From positions 1 to 36,382 of the forward strand of contig CADCCQ010000037.1 of the NCBI GenBank assembly GCA_902799955.1: DNA of 36,382 bases. Reading direction: 5' to 3'. This stretch comes from an uncultured bacterium (GTDB lineage Bacteria > Verrucomicrobiota > Kiritimatiellia > RFP12 > UBA1067). Positions within the stretch are counted from its first letter, which is position 1; each line of letters starts with the position of its first letter. The notes below the pieces were generated by a model. That model was not told where the DNA came from. It saw only the letters and a program-made list of their open reading frames with translations, and ran no database searches. Position numbers and translations under genes: made by a program. Below, one piece after another: positions 24,491 to 31,714 of the stretch.

Positions 24491-25786
24491 ATGAAACAGA
24501 TAGGAGTTGGAATACTCGGGTTCGGGACGGTCGGCGCGGGAGTCGCCGACGGCCTGCTGCGCCATCGCGAGGTGATGGCGCGGCGCCTTGGCGTAGACAT
24601 CGCGCTGAGGAGAATCGCGGACCTCGACATAACGACCGACAGGGGCGTCAGCGTCCCGGCCGGGGTGCTGACCACGGACGCGAACAGCGTCCTGGTCGAC
24701 CCTGACGTGCAGATCGTGGTGGAGACCATCGGCGGCACGGGCGTCGCGAAGACGTTCGTCCTCGAGGCGCTCAAGAACGGCAAGTGCGTGGTCACGGCCA
24801 ACAAGAAGCTGCTGGCAGAATACGGGCAGGAGATCTTCGACGCGGCGGCCAAGGCCGGCCGCGACATATACTTCGGCGCTTCCGTCGGCGGGGGCATCCC
24901 GATCATCCGCGTCCTTCGCGAGGGGCTCGCAGGCAACGAGATAGAGTCCATCCACGGCATTCTCAACGGCACGTGCAACTACATCCTCACTAGGATGGAG
25001 AACGAGGGGCTGGCCTTCGACGTCGTCCTCAAGGACGCCCAGCGGCTCGGCTACGCCGAGGCGAACCCGTCCCTTGACATCGACGGCTTCGACACGGCCC
25101 ACAAGGCCTGCATCCTCGCGGCGCTCGCATTCGGCTTCCAGCCCAAGCTCGGCGACATCGAGGTGGAGGGAATCCGCGACCTCGCCGGCGAGGACGTCAG
25201 GTACGCGGCGGACTTCGGCTACAGGATCAAGCTTCTCGCGGCGATATCCAGGCACGGCGACCAGGTCGAGGTCGGGGTGCATCCTACCCTCGTCCCCCTG
25301 ACGCACATGCTGGCGAACGTGAACGACGCCTTCAACGCCGCGATGGTGAAGGGCGACCTCAGCGACTACACGATGTACTACGGGCGCGGCGCCGGGCGCG
25401 CGCCCACGGCGTCCACCGTGATCGGCGACGTCGGCGACGTGGCGAGGAACCTCGTCCACGGCGGCGCGCGCTACGGGCGGGCGGTGCCCGACTACGCGGA
25501 GGGCCGCCTCTCGATCCGCCCGGCGGGCGAGGCGACGTCCAAGTTCTACATAAGGTTCCTCGTCGCTGACAAGCCGGGCGCGTTCGGGACGATCGCCACG
25601 ATCCTCGGCGCGCATGCGGTGTCGATCTCCGCGGCGTCGCAGAAGGCGGGCGGCATCGGTAACCAGCCGGTTCCCGTCGTCGTCCTCACCCATGCGGCGA
25701 AGGTCGCCGACCTGAAGGCCGCCCTGAAGGAGGTCGTGGCCAGCGGCGTAATCGGCGCGGAGCCGGTCGCATTGAGGGTTTTGTAG
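24491..25786 (+). CDS. hom: Homoserine dehydrogenase
   Basis: This 431-residue enzyme reduces aspartate semialdehyde to homoserine with NAD(P)H, in the branch to threonine and methionine. The Rossmann motif GILGFGTVGAGV lies at residues 8-19. TANKKLLAEYG and the family signature GILNGTCNYILTRM then AEANPSLDIDGFDTAHK include the catalytic lysine and substrate-binding acids. The C-terminal ~75 residues form an ACT domain (RFLVADKPGAFGTIATILG), as in monofunctional feedback-regulated enzymes. AGAGGA precedes the ATG. It is followed 12 bases later by lysC, giving the two ends of the aspartate pathway in one operon. Confidence 0.96.
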   Translation: MKQIGVGILGFGTVGAGVADGLLRHREVMARRLGVDIALRRIADLDITTDRGVSVPAGVLTTDANSVLVDPDVQIVVETIGGTGVAKTFVLEALKNGKCVVTANKKLLAEYGQEIFDAAAKAGRDIYFGASVGGGIPIIRVLREGLAGNEIESIHGILNGTCNYILTRMENEGLAFDVVLKDAQRLGYAEANPSLDIDGFDTAHKACILAALAFGFQPKLGDIEVEGIRDLAGEDVRYAADFGYRIKLLAAISRHGDQVEVGVHPTLVPLTHMLANVNDAFNAAMVKGDLSDYTMYYGRGAGRAPTASTVIGDVGDVARNLVHGGARYGRAVPDYAEGRLSIRPAGEATSKFYIRFLVADKPGAFGTIATILGAHAVSISAASQKAGGIGNQPVPVVVLTHAAKVADLKAALKEVVASGVIGAEPVALRVL

Positions 25787-25798
25787 GGGAGTCCAGAG

Positions 25799-27157
25799 AT
25801 GAAGGTATGCAAATTCGGCGGCAGCTCGCTCGCGAACGCCGCGCAGGTAAACAAGGTGATGGACATAGTCCTCGCGGACCCCGCGAGGCGGATCGTCGTC
25901 GTGTCCGCCCCTGGCAAGCGCCATTCGGGCGACACGAAGGTGACGGACCTCCTCATCGAGCTCGCCAATGTCGCGATGTCCGGCGAGAACTGCGACCGCC
26001 AGTTCGGCGCGGTCGTCGAGCGCTATGCCGAGATCGCCCAGACCCTGCGCCTCGGCGACGGCATCGTGAAGATGATCGAGGACGACATCAGGTCGCGCCT
26101 GGCGCACGCCGGGGCGCTCGAGGCGGCGGAGTTCATGGACCTCATGAAGGCGGCGGGCGAGGACAACAGCGCGAAGCTCGTGGCCGAGGCGTTCAACGCG
26201 CGCGGACGCAAGGCGCGCTACGCCAGCCCCCGCGACACCGGCATGGTCCTCACGGGCCCGTTCGGCGACGCGACGCTCGACCCGGACAGCTACTCGACGT
26301 TATCCCGCGCGTTCTCGAGCTTCGACGGGATCGTCGTCTACCCGGGCTTCTTCGGATACACCAGGGAAGGCAAGGTCGCGACGTTCCCGCGCGGCGGAAG
26401 CGACATAACCGGCTCCATCCTTGCCGCGGCGGTGTGCGCCGACGTCTACGAGAACTTCACCGACGTCGACTCCGTCTATCCCGTCGACCCCAGGATCGTC
26501 CCGGAGGTCTCCGACGGCATCCCCACGATGACATACCGCGAAATGCGCGAGCTCGCCTACGCGGGGTTCGGCGTGTTCGCCGACGAGGCGGTCATACCGG
26601 CCGTCAGGGCGAGGATACCGATCAACATCAGGAACACGAACCACCCGGGCGAGCCAGGCACGATGATCCAGCAGTCGCGGCGCGTCGTGCCCGGCACCAT
26701 CGTCGGCATCGCGGCGGCGGACGGCTTCTGCAACATTGTCGTCGAGAAGTACCTGATGAACCGCGAGGTCGGCTTCGGCCGCCGCCTTCTGCAGGTCCTC
26801 GAGACGGAGGGCATCGCGTACGAGCACATGCCCTCGGGCGTCGATTCGCAGTGCATCGTCGTCAAGGGGCAGAATCTGCCGAAGGAGAAGGAGCGCAAGG
26901 TCGTGCAGTCCATCCGCAGGGAGCTGCAGCCCGACTTCGTGGCCGTCGAGCGCGACATCGCGATACTGATGATCGTCGGCGAGGGCATGTGCTACACGGC
27001 GGGCATGCTGGCGAAGGCGTGCCTCGCGCTCGCCTCGGTCGGCATATCGGTGTCGATGGTGAACCAAGGCTCCAGCGAGGTGAGCTTCATGATCGCCATA
27101 CGCAGCCAGGACCGCGAGCAGGCAGTGAGGGCCCTGTACAAGGCGTTCTTCGGCTGA
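25799..27157 (+). CDS. lysC: Aspartate kinase
   Basis: This 452-residue kinase makes aspartyl phosphate, the first step to lysine, threonine and methionine. KFGGSSLANA (residues 5-14) is the kinase signature, followed by VVVSAPGKRHSGDTKVTDLL, the FPRGGSDITGS substrate motif and DVDSVYPVDPR. Two ACT domains occupy residues ~310-452, the usual site of lysine/threonine feedback. This long monofunctional form resembles clostridial and Bacteroidota enzymes. GGGGAG precedes the ATG. Confidence 0.95.
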   Translation: MKVCKFGGSSLANAAQVNKVMDIVLADPARRIVVVSAPGKRHSGDTKVTDLLIELANVAMSGENCDRQFGAVVERYAEIAQTLRLGDGIVKMIEDDIRSRLAHAGALEAAEFMDLMKAAGEDNSAKLVAEAFNARGRKARYASPRDTGMVLTGPFGDATLDPDSYSTLSRAFSSFDGIVVYPGFFGYTREGKVATFPRGGSDITGSILAAAVCADVYENFTDVDSVYPVDPRIVPEVSDGIPTMTYREMRELAYAGFGVFADEAVIPAVRARIPINIRNTNHPGEPGTMIQQSRRVVPGTIVGIAAADGFCNIVVEKYLMNREVGFGRRLLQVLETEGIAYEHMPSGVDSQCIVVKGQNLPKEKERKVVQSIRRELQPDFVAVERDIAILMIVGEGMCYTAGMLAKACLALASVGISVSMVNQGSSEVSFMIAIRSQDREQAVRALYKAFFG

Positions 27158-27180
27158 AACCGCGCGGAGGCGGCCCCGGC

Positions 27181-27675
27181 ATGGTTATACTGGGCATAGA
27201 CACGTCGCTGAGGTCGACCGGATACGGCGTCCTGAAGGTCGAGGGGAGCCGTCTCTCCTCGCTTGACCACGGCAACATACCGAATGCGCCGAACCTCCGA
27301 CACTCGGAGTGCCTCCGGCGGATAAACGAGAAGGTGTCCGCGCTCGTCGATGAGTGGGCGCCTGACGTCTTCAGCGTCGAGAAGGTGATCTACGGGAAGA
27401 ACGCCAACACCATGATGGTGCTTGGCGAGGCGCGCGGCGCGGTGATTGTCGCCGGCGCGCGCGCAGGGATCCCGATATACGAGTACGAGCCGAGGCACGT
27501 CAAGATGGCCGTGTGCGGGAACGGGCTGGCGTCCAAGGAGCAGGTCCAGAGGATGGTGAAGACTCTCCTCGGCCTTGCGGAGCTTCCGCAGAACGACGCG
27601 GCGGACGCCCTTGCGATGGCCATCTGCCACGCACATTCCAGGTCTGCGCTCTTCACGGGCGACAACCAGGTGTAG
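27181..27675 (+). CDS. ruvC: Holliday junction resolvase RuvC
   Basis: This 164-residue endonuclease cuts Holliday junctions during recombination. The four catalytic acids are in place: D7 (LGIDTS), E67 (VEKVIYGKN), D139 and D142 (PQNDAADALA). The usual GIDPG is GIDTS here, and the rest of the fold is canonical (LGEARGAVIVA; KEQVQRMV). GGAGG (27166-27170) lies ten bases ahead of the ATG. The gene is attached to hom-lysC rather than to ruvAB, and ruvA/ruvB are not in the window. Confidence 0.94.
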   Translation: MVILGIDTSLRSTGYGVLKVEGSRLSSLDHGNIPNAPNLRHSECLRRINEKVSALVDEWAPDVFSVEKVIYGKNANTMMVLGEARGAVIVAGARAGIPIYEYEPRHVKMAVCGNGLASKEQVQRMVKTLLGLAELPQNDAADALAMAICHAHSRSALFTGDNQV

Positions 27676-27682
27676 GATGGCG

Positions 27683-27776
27683 AGTGTAGAATTAAAGTGT
27701 AAAGTGTAAAATGTAAAGTGTAAAATGTAGAGTGTAAAATTTAAAGGGTAAAGTCGAAGTGTAGTGTAAAGTGTAC
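27683..27776 (+). repeat. AGTGTAA heptamer array upstream of the hemolysin III gene
   Basis: From 27696 to 27751 eight consecutive 7-bp units can be read without a phase break, alternating AGTGTAA with AATGTAA and variants (AATGTAG, AATTTAA, AGGGTAA). Flanking units on both sides (27683-27689 and 27763-27776) are the same motif with small indels. One more copy, AGTGTAA (27792-27798), touches the start codon of the next gene at 27800. The array lies in a 124-base spacer and is strikingly AT-rich for this genome. Confidence 0.9.
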
Positions 27777-27799
27777 GAGCGGCAGGAGGAGAGTGTAAA

Positions 27800-28459
27800 A
27801 TGGAGAAGCAGAGAAGACAGCAGACGAGGGGCGAGGAGATCGCGAACACCATCACCCATGTCGTCGGCTCGCACCTCGGCGCCGCGATGCTCGCGCTCGT
27901 CGTCTGGGCGGGCGCGGCGAGCGGGGTCTCCGTCGCGTGGAAGGTGACTAGCGGCGCGATTTTCGGCGCGTCCATGATCCTGCTCTATTCCGTCTCGTCC
28001 GCGTACCACGCCGTCACGAACGAGCGCGCGAAGGCGGTCCTCCACGTTATGGACCACTCCGCCATCTTCTTCCTAATCGCGGGCAGCTACACGCCGTTCT
28101 GCCTCGTCTCGCTGCGGACCGGGCACCCGGCCCTGGCTTGGTCGATCTTCGGCATTGAATGGGGCGCGACGTTGATCGGCATCGTCTTCAAGGTCTGGAC
28201 GACCGGGCGCTTCCGCGTCATTTCAACCATCGCCTACGTCGTCATGGGCTGGGCTGCGCTCCTTGCCATCGCCCCGCTCATGCGGGCGCTCAACGGGCTT
28301 GGTGTCATGTGGCTCGCGACGGGCGGAGGTCTGTACACGCTGGGGTGCGTCTTCTATCTCTGGAAGTCGCTTCCGTATGCGCACATGGTCTGGCATCTCT
28401 TCGTCCTCGCCGGGACGATCTGCCACTTCTTCTGCATCTTCTGGCACGTGATGAAATGA
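27800..28459 (+). CDS. Hemolysin III family (PAQR-like) membrane protein
   Basis: This 219-residue protein with seven hydrophobic segments belongs to the hemolysin III/PAQR family (PF03006). Family motifs are EEIANTITHVVGSHLGAAM, SSAYHAV and AVLHVMDHSAIFFLIAGSYTPFCL, and the C-terminal AHMVWHLFVLAGTICHFFCI. The conserved histidines and aspartate (YHA, MDHS, HxxxH) would bind a metal, as in hydrolase-type PAQR proteins. The cellular role in bacteria is unclear, and the hemolysin name is historical. AGGAGG (27784-27789) lies ten bases ahead of the ATG. The gene overlaps the response regulator by four bases (ATGA). Confidence 0.92.
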   Translation: MEKQRRQQTRGEEIANTITHVVGSHLGAAMLALVVWAGAASGVSVAWKVTSGAIFGASMILLYSVSSAYHAVTNERAKAVLHVMDHSAIFFLIAGSYTPFCLVSLRTGHPALAWSIFGIEWGATLIGIVFKVWTTGRFRVISTIAYVVMGWAALLAIAPLMRALNGLGVMWLATGGGLYTLGCVFYLWKSLPYAHMVWHLFVLAGTICHFFCIFWHVMK

Positions 28460-29175
28460 GCGACGCGCAGACCCAGTCAAGGCGGACGATCCTCCTGGTC
28501 GACGACGAGCGCTCCGTCCGCGCCGCGTTCGCGGCCATGCTGGAGGAGGCCGGCTACGAAGTGTCCGCCGTGCCCGGCGGCGCGAAAGCCGTCGCGCTGT
28601 GCCGCGAAAGGCGCTTCGACGCGGTGCTGCTCGACGTGATGATGCCGGCGATGAACGGATACGAGACGCTTCGGCAGATACGCGTCGTGTCCCCGTTCGT
28701 TCCGGTCGTGTTCCTGACCGCGCTTGACGCCGAGGAGACCGAGGCGGCGGCGCTTGGCCTTGGCGCGGACGACTTTGTGCGCAAGACATCCTCGCCAGGC
28801 GTGATCCTCGCGCGCGTCGCGGCCGCAGTGCGGCGCGGCGCGCCGCCGAAGTCGTCGTTTGCGTTCGGCACGGGCGTCGTCGACTTGTCGTCGCTCATGT
28901 ATTCGCGCCATGGCGCGGACGACGTCAGGCTCTCTGAACGGGAAGTCGCGATAATGCAGACGTTCGTCGCCACCCCCGGCGAGGTCATAAGCTCGGACCG
29001 GCTCCTGACGCGGTTCTGGGGCGCCGGGTTCTCCGGCAGCGACGCGGTGCTTCGCATGGCGATAGCCAGGCTTAAGGCCAAGCTCGGCCCGGACGGTCGT
29101 TTCATCCGCAACGTCTACAGGTCTGGCTATGCATACGACGTGGCGGGCGCAGGCGACGCGGAGGACGCAGAATGA
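28456..29175 (+). CDS. Orphan OmpR-type response regulator
   Basis: The receiver domain occupies residues 10-130 of this 239-residue protein, with acidic pocket D16/D17, phosphoacceptor D60 (LLDVMMP), T88 and K110. The lysine is followed by Thr (RKTSS) where KP is usual. The winged-helix DNA-binding domain is at ~150-230 (LSEREVAIMQTFVATPGEVIS; FIRNVYRSGYAYD). No histidine kinase gene is adjacent: it is wedged between the hemolysin III gene and folK, overlapping each by four bases. Its kinase must be elsewhere, or it may work without phosphorylation. Confidence 0.9.
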   Translation: MSDAQTQSRRTILLVDDERSVRAAFAAMLEEAGYEVSAVPGGAKAVALCRERRFDAVLLDVMMPAMNGYETLRQIRVVSPFVPVVFLTALDAEETEAAALGLGADDFVRKTSSPGVILARVAAAVRRGAPPKSSFAFGTGVVDLSSLMYSRHGADDVRLSEREVAIMQTFVATPGEVISSDRLLTRFWGAGFSGSDAVLRMAIARLKAKLGPDGRFIRNVYRSGYAYDVAGAGDAEDAE

Positions 29176-29597
29176 CGACCCGTGCAATCGTCTCCCTTGG
29201 CTCGAACCTCGGCAACCGCGAGGAGAACCTCGCGAAGGCACTTTCAGCGCTCTCCGCGATGCCTGGCACCACACTTGAGAAGGCGAGTTCAGTCATCGAG
29301 ACGGAGCCCGTCGACGTGCCGGAGGAGTTTGCGGGGCTTAGGTTCCTGAACCAGGCGGCGGTGTTTTTGACGTCGCTTTCGGCGGAGGAGTTTTCGCGGC
29401 GGATGCACGCGATAGAGGACGACATGGGGCGCGTGAGGACCGTCAGGAACGGCCCTCGCACGATAGACATCGACCTCGTCGACTTCGGGGGGCTTGTCAT
29501 GGACACCCCGGAGCTCACGCTTCCCCATCCGCGTGCGGCGGAGCGCGACTTCGTCTGCCGCCCCCTCGCAGAGCTCGGGATAGCGCTTGGCAGCTAG
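29172..29597 (+). CDS. folK: Dihydropterin pyrophosphokinase (HPPK)
   Basis: This 141-residue enzyme transfers pyrophosphate from ATP to 6-hydroxymethyl-7,8-dihydropterin in folate synthesis. It begins with SLGSNLGNREENL. It contains the segment RFLNQAAVFLTSL and the signature NGPRTIDIDLVDFG with the metal-binding aspartates. LPHPRAAERDFVCRPLAEL closes the domain. Length is slightly short of the E. coli enzyme but complete. The start codon overlaps the response-regulator stop (ATGA). No other folate genes are present. Confidence 0.94.
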   Translation: MTTRAIVSLGSNLGNREENLAKALSALSAMPGTTLEKASSVIETEPVDVPEEFAGLRFLNQAAVFLTSLSAEEFSRRMHAIEDDMGRVRTVRNGPRTIDIDLVDFGGLVMDTPELTLPHPRAAERDFVCRPLAELGIALGS

Positions 29598-29649
29598 GGC
29601 ATTCGCGTCGGCTTGGCGGATCGTCGGATTCCTTGGCTCGGTGTTTTGC

Positions 29650-29686
29650 CTTTAAACGAAACGTCCCGTGCGGATGCACGGGACGT
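29650..29686 (-). terminator. Terminator of tRNA-Ser
   Basis: ACGTCCCGTG (29661-29670) and CACGGGACGT (29677-29686) form a perfect 10-bp stem with a six-base loop, directly next to the CCA end of the tRNA. On the minus strand it is followed by TTCGTTT (29660-29654). It may also stop readthrough from folK on the other strand. Confidence 0.75.
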
Positions 29687-29779
29687 TGGCGGAGGGAGGG
29701 GGATTCGAACCCCCGGTACGGGTTTACCCCGTACGACGATTTAGCAAACCGCTGCCTTCAGCCACTCAGCCATCCCTCC
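29687..29779 (-). tRNA. tRNA-Ser(GCT)
   Basis: Read on the minus strand, the acceptor stem GGAGGGA (5') pairs with TCCCTCC, followed by discriminator G and an encoded CCA (29689-29687). The anticodon loop in GGTTTGCTAAATC gives anticodon GCT, for AGC/AGT serine codons. A long variable arm (GTACGGGG...CCCGTAC) is typical of class II tRNAs. The T loop is GGTTCGAATCC. The total of 93 bases is normal for tRNA-Ser. Confidence 0.95.
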
Positions 29780-29799
29780 AAATCGTCTTATTGCCGCAT

Positions 29800-29828
29800 A
29801 TTATATCATATTTTCCTTTCGCCGTCAA
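29800..29828 (-). promoter_or_regulatory. Promoter of tRNA-Ser inside the 3' end of nagA
   Basis: On the minus strand TTGACG (29828-29823) and TATAAT (29805-29800) have an ideal 17-base spacer. The -35 box lies in the last codons of nagA, and the -10 box begins right after its stop codon. The start would be ~14 bases before the mature tRNA. Confidence 0.8.
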
Positions 29829-30963
29829 CAAAGACCGCAGACGGTTTCCAGCTGCGCGGGTTGATGGCGACGAGGTCGGCGACGAATCCCTTTTCGACCT
29901 TGCCGAGGTCGTTGCCCCATCCCTGCTCGATCGCCTGGTTCCAGGAGGTCGTGCGAACGAGGTCCTTGAGGGGGATGCCCGTGACGTCGTGGACGTTCTT
30001 GAGGCCCATTCCCATCCAGAGCGTGGAGCCTGCGAGGTTGCCGCCCTTGACGAGGCGCGCCTCTCCGTTCTCGAGCTTCACCTCCAACCCGCCCATCGTG
30101 AAGGCGTAGCCGTCCTTGCAGTGCGAGCAGCGCAGGGAGTCCGTGATCATCTGGATGTGCGCGAGGCTGCGGCGCGTGAAGATGAGCTTAAGCATGTCGG
30201 GGCAGAGGTGGATCTTGTCGCAGATGACCTCGGTGTTCAGGTCCTCGACAAGGAATCCCGCGCCGACCATGCCGATCTCGCGGTGGTGGAGGGGCGTCAT
30301 CTGGTTGCAGAAGTGCGTCATGTGGCGGAGCCCGTTCTTGTACGCCTTCATGAGGTCTGCGAGCTTCGCGCCGGTGTGTCCGCAGCTGGGCACCACGCCG
30401 ATCTTGAAGCACTGCTTCGCGAACGCCGCGCCGCCCTCGGTCTCGACGGCGTAGGAAATCTGCCTGACGGGGAATATCTTGGCTATCGCCTTGACCTCGG
30501 CGATATCGGGCTTGCGGACGTATTCGGGGTTCTGCGCGCCGCAGCACTTGACGTTGATGAACGGGCCCTCAAGGTGGATGCCGGGCGTCTTCGCGTAGGG
30601 CATGCCGGCGTCGGCGTACGCCTTGAGGTTCTTCGCGGCGGTGGCCAGTTCGTCATGCGAGACGGTGAGCGTCGTCGGCAGGAAGCTCGTGACGCCTTCC
30701 TCAAGCTTGCCCCTGGCGATCTCGAAGATGGCCTTCGGGTCCGCGTCGCAGAAATCGTAGGTGAGCGCGCCGTGCGTGTGGACGTCTATGAAGCCAGGCA
30801 TTAGGTAGTGGCCCTTGGCGTCGAACACCGCCTTGGCGCCTTTCTCCGGGACCTTCGCGGTCGTCACGCGGGCTATCCGCCCGCCCTCGACTACCACGGT
30901 GGCGTTCTCCACGTCGACGCCTGGCGAGATTACATGTGCGTTCTTTATGATCGTCTTCTGCAT
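29806..30963 (-). CDS. nagA: N-acetylglucosamine-6-phosphate deacetylase
   Basis: This 385-residue amidohydrolase converts GlcNAc-6-phosphate to glucosamine-6-phosphate and acetate, feeding amino sugars into glycolysis or cell-wall synthesis. The metal and catalytic residues are visible: H62/H64 (DVHTHG), E132 (HLEGPF), H196 (GHTGA), H217 (MTHFCNQM) and D275 (MITDS). The segment HREIGMVGA is characteristic. The substrate-loop region (RCSHCKDGY) is Cys-rich compared with well-studied enzymes. AGGAGG lies five bases ahead of the ATG. The downstream tRNA-Ser has its own promoter. nagB is not in the window. Confidence 0.93.
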   Translation of the reverse strand: MQKTIIKNAHVISPGVDVENATVVVEGGRIARVTTAKVPEKGAKAVFDAKGHYLMPGFIDVHTHGALTYDFCDADPKAIFEIARGKLEEGVTSFLPTTLTVSHDELATAAKNLKAYADAGMPYAKTPGIHLEGPFINVKCCGAQNPEYVRKPDIAEVKAIAKIFPVRQISYAVETEGGAAFAKQCFKIGVVPSCGHTGAKLADLMKAYKNGLRHMTHFCNQMTPLHHREIGMVGAGFLVEDLNTEVICDKIHLCPDMLKLIFTRRSLAHIQMITDSLRCSHCKDGYAFTMGGLEVKLENGEARLVKGGNLAGSTLWMGMGLKNVHDVTGIPLKDLVRTTSWNQAIEQGWGNDLGKVEKGFVADLVAINPRSWKPSAVFVDGERKI

Positions 30964-30988
30964 GATGTCCTCCTTGGTTGTTTCCTAG

Positions 30989-31017
30989 ATTATATCACAA
31001 CATGGCTGAAAGTTGAA
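30989..31017 (-). promoter_or_regulatory. Promoter of nagA
   Basis: On the minus strand TATAAT (30994-30989) is preceded by TTGTGA, giving TTGTGATATAAT, identical to the box in front of the HzsA-related gene. TTCAAC (31017-31012) is a weak -35 candidate at 17 bases. The predicted start leaves a leader of ~20 bases holding AGGAGG. Confidence 0.65.
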
Positions 31018-31018
31018 A

Positions 31019-31031
31019 GGGAAATTTTCCC
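31019..31031. promoter_or_regulatory. Possible operator upstream of the nagA promoter
   Basis: GGGAAATTTTCCC is an inverted repeat of six-base arms around a central T, just upstream of the nagA -35 region. It could bind a dimeric regulator of amino-sugar genes. No second copy was found in the window. Confidence 0.3.
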
Positions 31032-31044
31032 GATGGAACATCCT

Positions 31045-31206
31045 GGGCGCATCTGTATAATTCATCACCACATCCTCTAATGATGGGAAACAACTTGTCT
31101 GAAACAACTTCCCTTTGCGGCGGGCAACCGCCCGCCGGCTTAAGAACGCCGCGCAGTTGCGCGGTTTCACTCTCAAAACTCACGGGTGAAAAATGGAGAT
31201 GCGCCC
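31045..31206. mobile_element. 162-bp MITE-like element with 9-bp target duplication
   Basis: The element begins GGGCGCATCT (31045-31054) and ends with its exact inverse AGATGCGCCC (31197-31206). Inverted similarity continues weakly for about ten more bases. It is flanked by a perfect 9-bp direct repeat, GAACATCCT (31036-31044 and 31207-31215), the mark of transposition. It carries no reading frame of note. Inside are two perfect hairpins, GGCGGGC-AACC-GCCCGCC (31119-31136) and CCGCGC-AGTT-GCGCGG (31149-31164). This non-autonomous structure would be moved by a transposase encoded elsewhere, and a 9-bp duplication fits several IS families. It fills most of the 338-base gap between nagA and the truncated membrane protein gene. 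The rest of that gap holds the nagA promoter region and ~85 bases with no visible gene. Confidence 0.88.
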
Positions 31207-31301
31207 GAACATCCTCTGCGAGTTTTGACTAGCGGAAATCAAGTTGTTGTGATAAACTATTCGGCAGATGAGTACGATATCCCATAGCCACGCAAGTCGC
31301 T

Positions 31302-31622
31302 ATGTCCGCCCACATCGCCGGTCGGGGGCGCGGGTTTCTCGAGACGTTCCTCGACTCCCTCTGCACGGGACAGGTCTACGTGCCGGTCCTCGCACTCATA
31401 TCGCGGGAGCCCGGCGCACTGCGTTCGCTTGGGTATCTGGCACTCTACAACGCCGCGTTCATCTCGCCTCTTGTCGCCGTGTTCATGCTGGCTGCAAAAG
31501 GTGCTGACTCCGAGAGGATGTCCCGCTGGTCGAAGCGCAACGTGTTCCCGTCGAAGATCGCGCTGGGGGTTGTGTTCGCCGCCCTTGGCGTTCTCATGCT
31601 GTCCGGCGTGTTCGGGGCTTGA
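31302..31622 (+). pseudogene. Truncated CcdA/DsbD-like membrane protein fragment
   Basis: The 106-residue frame looks like the C-terminal part of a CcdA/DsbD-type thiol-redox transporter. It contains ETFLDSLCTGQVYVPVLALISR with the family cysteine. Helices follow at LGYLALYNAAFISPLVAVFML and KIALGVVFAALGVLMLSGVFG. The complete family has six or more helices and a second cysteine, and these are absent. In-frame sequence upstream meets a stop codon at 31269, so the N-terminal part is missing. The MITE lies only ~95 bases upstream, which may be related to the loss. Alternatively it is a small membrane protein that is still expressed: TAAACT (31250-31255) is a weak -10 candidate. Confidence 0.5.
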
Positions 31623-31647
31623 CTTATCGTGGTGCATTTGGTAGAAT
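31619..31647 (+). promoter_or_regulatory. Promoter of the large PA14/TSP3 protein
   Basis: TTGACT (31619-31624) and TAGAAT (31642-31647) are spaced by 17 bases and overlap the stop codon of the truncated gene. The predicted start is near 31654. Confidence 0.8.
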
Positions 31648-31657
31648 ATGCCGTGTT

Positions 31658-31676
31658 CCCCGGCGTGGCGCCGGGG
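31658..31676 (+). promoter_or_regulatory. 5'-end hairpin of the large surface protein mRNA
   Basis: CCCCGGCG (31658-31665) pairs perfectly with CGCCGGGG (31669-31676) across TGG. It sits right at the predicted transcript start, with no T-run after it. This suggests a 5' stabilising structure rather than an attenuator. Confidence 0.5.
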
Positions 31677-31714
31677 TCGGACTGGGAAGGTTGCCCACAG
31701 GAGAGGGGTTTTCC

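Noticed and set aside
24349..24978. N-terminal extension of the TonB receptor to 24978
   Set aside because: The extension overlaps hom on the opposite strand and its divergent promoter. The signal peptide and -10 box fit the start at 24348.
23861..26107. Minus-strand frame opposite hom and the start of lysC
   Set aside because: The hom and lysC motifs on the plus strand are unambiguous, and the minus frame has only GC-driven composition.
27683..27776. Origin of replication iterons
   Set aside because: The array is AT-rich and periodic, but no dnaA, rep gene or DnaA-box cluster lies nearby. The neighbouring genes are ordinary chromosomal ones.
31268..31507. Alternative frame starting at 31268 upstream of the CcdA-like fragment
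   Set aside because: It is in a different frame, encodes a basic peptide without hydrophobic segments and overlaps the membrane-protein frame that has family motifs.
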